DNA of 6,972 nucleotides, taken from assembly GCA_027346125.1 (NCBI GenBank), contig DAIEST010000081.1, positions 1 to 6,972 of the forward strand, given 5' to 3'. This document shows positions 4,392 to 6,972 of the stretch, one piece after another. The notes beneath the pieces are model-generated. The model worked only from the letters and a program-made list of their open reading frames with translations. It did no database searches and had not been told where the DNA came from. The translations under genes were made by a program, and so were the position numbers. The DNA is from Leptospirillum sp. Lineage in GTDB: Bacteria > Nitrospirota > Leptospirillia > Leptospirillales > Leptospirillaceae. Position 1 is the stretch's first letter; the number at the start of each line of letters is the position of its first letter.

Positions 4392-6557
4392 ATGAGTAAA
4401 AAGAAAAAACAGGACGACGATGTTAAAAGCGCTGATTTGGCCAGGTTCGGTCAGGACAGCACGGGACAATATCTCACGACCGATCAGGGGTTGCGCATCA
4501 ACGATGACCAGAATTCCCTAAAAGCTGGTGTACGGGGATCGACCTTGCTCGAGGATTTCATCCAGCTGGAAAAGATCACCCATTTTGATCACGAACGGAT
4601 TCCTGAACGCGTTGTGCATGCCCGGGGTGCCGGGGCACACGGCTATTTCCAGGTCTACGAATCGCAAGCCAGATTGACCAAGGCTGGCTTTCTCCAGGAT
4701 CCTTCACTAAAAACACCGGTATTCGCGCGTTTTTCCACGGTGGCTGGTTCCCGGGGATCTTCCGATCTCGCACGCGACGTTCGAGGATTTGCAGTGAAGT
4801 TCTATACCAAGGAAGGCAACTATGATCTTGTCGGAAACAACATGCCGGTATTCTTTATTCAGGATGCCGTCAAGTTTCCGGACCTGATCCATGCCGTAAA
4901 ACCCGAACCCCATCATGAAATCCCCCAAGCGGCCACCGCTCACGATACTTTCTGGGACTTTATTTCCCTGATGCCAGAATCCACGCACATGGTCCTGTGG
5001 ATCATGTCGGATCGTGCCATTCCCCGGAGCCTCCGGATGATGGAAGGGTTCGGGGTCCACACATTCCGTTTCATCAATGCTGAAGGCAAGTCGCGCTTCG
5101 TGAAGTTTCACTGGAAGCCGTTGCTTGGGGTCCATTCGGTGGTCTGGAGCGAAGCGCTTGAGATTTCCGGGAAGGATCCTGATTTTCAACGCAGGGATTT
5201 ATGGGAGTCGATTGAAAATGGCGATTTCCCGGAATGGGAATTCGGGATCCAGATCGTCGAAGAAGAAGACGAGAACAAGTTCGATTTCGACCTCCTGGAT
5301 CCTACGAAGCTAATTCCCGAAGAACTGGTACCGGTCCAGCGAATCGGCAAGATGGTCTTGAACCGAAACCCGCAGAACTACTTCGCAGAGACCGAACAGG
5401 TCGCCTTTCACCCCGGTCATCTGGTTCCCGGGATTGACTTTACGAATGACCCTTTGCTGCAAGGCCGTTTGTTTTCCTATACAGATACGCAACTGACACG
5501 GTTGGGGGGGCCGAATTTCCATGAAATCCCGATCAACCGTTCGGTCGCGCCGGTGAACAACAACCAGCGTGAAGGACATATGCGCCAGACGATCAATACT
5601 GGGCGCGTGAGCTATTCGCCAAATACTCTGGGCGGAGGTTGTCCGATGCAGGCCGCAGCCGACATAAGTGGCTTTGTCAGTTATCCGGAAAAGATCGACG
5701 CACAGAAAGTTCGCGGCAAGAGCGAGAAATTCTTTGACCATTTCAGTCAGGCATCGCTCTTCTTCAATAGCCAGGCTGATTGGGAACAGGAGCACATTGT
5801 GAAAGCCTTTCAGTTTGAACTGGGCAAGGTCGAAGCCCCATCCGTGTGCGAACGCATGGTCGGGATGCTGGCGCAAGTAGACAAAACGCTCGCCGGTCGT
5901 GTGGCGGCCGGTCTGGGAATTGCTGTCCCTGCGAAGCTTCAGTTGCCGTTGAACCGAAGCGTACCCGCCGATGCCAACCCAGAGGATTACCAGCCAAAAC
6001 CAGCACGTAAATCTGTTGGCACCTCACCTGCCTTGAGTATGTCCAGCAAGCCTTCAGAGGGCATCAGGACGCGCAAGATTGCCATACTGGCAGCCGATGG
6101 TGTGGACGAGACGGCGCTGGCAGCCATGAAAAAGGCGCTGACGGCAGCTGGTGCGAACTGCAGGGTCGTCGCTCCAAGAGGCGGGATGTTGAGAGGTGCG
6201 GGTGGCACTGAAATCAAGGTTGACCACAGTCTGGCAACGACGGGTTCAGTGCTGTTCGACGCGGTCTACATTCCCGGAGGCACACGGAGTGTTGCGACGC
6301 TCGGAAGAGAAGCCGATGCGTTGCATTTCATCAGTCAGGCCTACAAACATTGCAAGACCATCGCCGCTTCGGGAGAAGGCCGTGGACTGGTATCTCCTTT
6401 TACCGGGAATCAAGGGAGAAACGGTGATGGCGAGCAGTTCCCCGGGATCATCCTTGGACCCGATCGTTCCATCGAAAAAATTGCGGAGGATTTTATCGGT
6501 GCGATCTCGCGACACCGTCACTGGAAAAGAGAAATGAAGTCTGAGGCTTCGGGATAG
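4392..6557 (+). CDS. katE: Large-subunit monofunctional catalase (HPII type) with C-terminal DJ-1/PfpI-like domain
   Basis: This haem catalase splits two H2O2 into water and O2 in the cytoplasm. The 721-residue protein belongs to the large-subunit (E. coli HPII-like) clade. It has a catalase core at about residues 20-500, a helical/linker part to about 560 and a DJ-1/PfpI-like domain at about 561-712. Distal residues His76 (VVHARGAGAHG) and Asn149 (VGNNMPVFF) are intact. The proximal haem ligand Tyr363 with Arg359 lies in GRLFSYTDTQLTRLGGPNF. His340 (AFHPGHLVPG) sits 23 residues before Tyr363, the same spacing as the cross-linked His392-Tyr415 pair of HPII. The DJ-1-like domain has AASGEG (658-663) at the nucleophile elbow and no cysteine there, as expected for a non-enzymatic domain. 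The N-terminus is about 50 residues shorter than HPII. The start is the first ATG after an in-frame stop at 4386; its ribosome binding site is weak. A hemerythrin-like gene follows. Confidence 0.96.
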   Translation: MSKKKKQDDDVKSADLARFGQDSTGQYLTTDQGLRINDDQNSLKAGVRGSTLLEDFIQLEKITHFDHERIPERVVHARGAGAHGYFQVYESQARLTKAGFLQDPSLKTPVFARFSTVAGSRGSSDLARDVRGFAVKFYTKEGNYDLVGNNMPVFFIQDAVKFPDLIHAVKPEPHHEIPQAATAHDTFWDFISLMPESTHMVLWIMSDRAIPRSLRMMEGFGVHTFRFINAEGKSRFVKFHWKPLLGVHSVVWSEALEISGKDPDFQRRDLWESIENGDFPEWEFGIQIVEEEDENKFDFDLLDPTKLIPEELVPVQRIGKMVLNRNPQNYFAETEQVAFHPGHLVPGIDFTNDPLLQGRLFSYTDTQLTRLGGPNFHEIPINRSVAPVNNNQREGHMRQTINTGRVSYSPNTLGGGCPMQAAADISGFVSYPEKIDAQKVRGKSEKFFDHFSQASLFFNSQADWEQEHIVKAFQFELGKVEAPSVCERMVGMLAQVDKTLAGRVAAGLGIAVPAKLQLPLNRSVPADANPEDYQPKPARKSVGTSPALSMSSKPSEGIRTRKIAILAADGVDETALAAMKKALTAAGANCRVVAPRGGMLRGAGGTEIKVDHSLATTGSVLFDAVYIPGGTRSVATLGREADALHFISQAYKHCKTIAASGEGRGLVSPFTGNQGRNGDGEQFPGIILGPDRSIEKIAEDFIGAISRHRHWKREMKSEASG

Positions 6558-6671
6558 GCTTGTTATCGAAGTGAACAGGTTCCTTTGACTTGAAACTGAT
6601 CTCGTTTTTTACGCATCAGGCAGCAAGACTGTTATACCTGCAACCAACCTGAACCCAGGAGAAAAGACATC

Positions 6672-6972
6672 ATGGAAACCCAAACGACGACGATGAATCA
6701 TAAAAATCCGGCCAAGGCCCAGGACGCAACGGAATTACTGACTGCTGACCATAAGCTCGTCAGTGGGCTTTTTTCCGAGTTCGAGAAAACGAAATCGAAT
6801 GCAGAAAAAAAACAACTCGTTTCCAAAATCTGCAAAGAGCTGACCGTGCACGCACAAATCGAAGAGGAAATTTTTTACCCGGCAGTCAAGATTGCCCTGA
6901 AAGACAAGGAACTGGTTCCCGAAGCCAGGGTGGAACACCAAAGCTTGAAATCGCTCATCGAACAGGTCAAGG
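6672..6972 (+). CDS. Hemerythrin/HHE-domain protein, N-terminal part (runs off window)
   Basis: The first 100 residues are visible and the frame is open to the window end. The HHE cation-binding pattern is clear: Asp26-His27 in LLTADHKLVSGLF, His60 and Glu64 in VHAQIEEEIFYPAVK, and His89 in VEHQSLKSLIEQ. These residues would bind a di-iron centre in a four-helix bundle. Such proteins bind O2 or NO, or support iron homeostasis and repair under oxidative or nitrosative stress; which applies here cannot be told. The ATG at 6672 is preceded by AGGAGA (6657-6662), nine bases away. The 114-base gap after katE contains an extended -10-like TGTTATACC (6630-6638) without a good -35 box, so it may have its own promoter or be read from katE. 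The first 18 residues are polar and probably disordered. Confidence 0.9.
   Translation, partial: METQTTTMNHKNPAKAQDATELLTADHKLVSGLFSEFEKTKSNAEKKQLVSKICKELTVHAQIEEEIFYPAVKIALKDKELVPEARVEHQSLKSLIEQVK

Noticed and set aside
4215..4469. 84-residue minus-strand frame in the katE leader
   Set aside because: It overlaps the start of katE, shows no family resemblance, and lies over the leader repeats, so it is probably chance.
6576..6610. Terminator after katE ending in T6 (6605-6610)
   Set aside because: The only stem found (CAGgTTC/GAAaCTG) is imperfect, and six bases separate it from the T-run. It cannot be called with confidence.

Overview
The window looks like a bacterial chromosome of moderate GC content. 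The gene mix is biosynthetic housekeeping, a CdhB-like epsilon-type subunit gene and a peroxide/oxygen-defence pair. The small subunit gene at 3280-3861 resembles the CO dehydrogenase/acetyl-CoA synthase epsilon family, whose relatives are also found with five-subunit 2-oxoacid:ferredoxin oxidoreductases of reverse-TCA-cycle autotrophs. Together with the general protein flavour, this makes a Nitrospirota-type chemolithoautotroph such as Leptospirillum a reasonable guess. That is inference from family knowledge, not proven by the sequence.

Left part, plus strand (1-2735): a tight, apparently co-transcribed cluster. It holds the 3' end of leuB (leucine biosynthesis), asd (aspartate-semialdehyde dehydrogenase), nadA (quinolinate synthase, NAD de novo pathway) and a small two-helix DUF2905-type membrane protein. 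Gaps are 24 bases or less, and nadA and the DUF2905 gene overlap by one base (TGATG). asd and nadA both draw on aspartate-derived precursors.

Middle part, minus strand (2721-3861): an unrecognised 157-residue protein converges on the left operon with a 15-base overlap. Upstream of it lies the CdhB-like epsilon subunit gene. A clear rho-independent terminator sits between the two, oriented to end the epsilon-subunit transcript.

Right part: a 530-base divergent intergenic region (3862-4391) is noticeably AT-rich in its middle and contains several palindromes, a good sigma-70-like promoter and a long leader. It leads into katE, a full-length large-subunit (HPII-type) catalase of 721 residues with the C-terminal DJ-1/PfpI-like domain. 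A hemerythrin/HHE-domain protein follows and runs off the window end. These two look like a peroxide/oxygen (or NO) defence unit.

I see no RNA genes, CRISPR arrays, insertion sequences or phage genes. Most of the window is ordinary. The items most worth a second look are the CdhB-like subunit with its Cys/His cluster, the palindrome-rich katE upstream region with a possibly switchable leader, and the unrecognised minus-strand gene lying just after a terminator.
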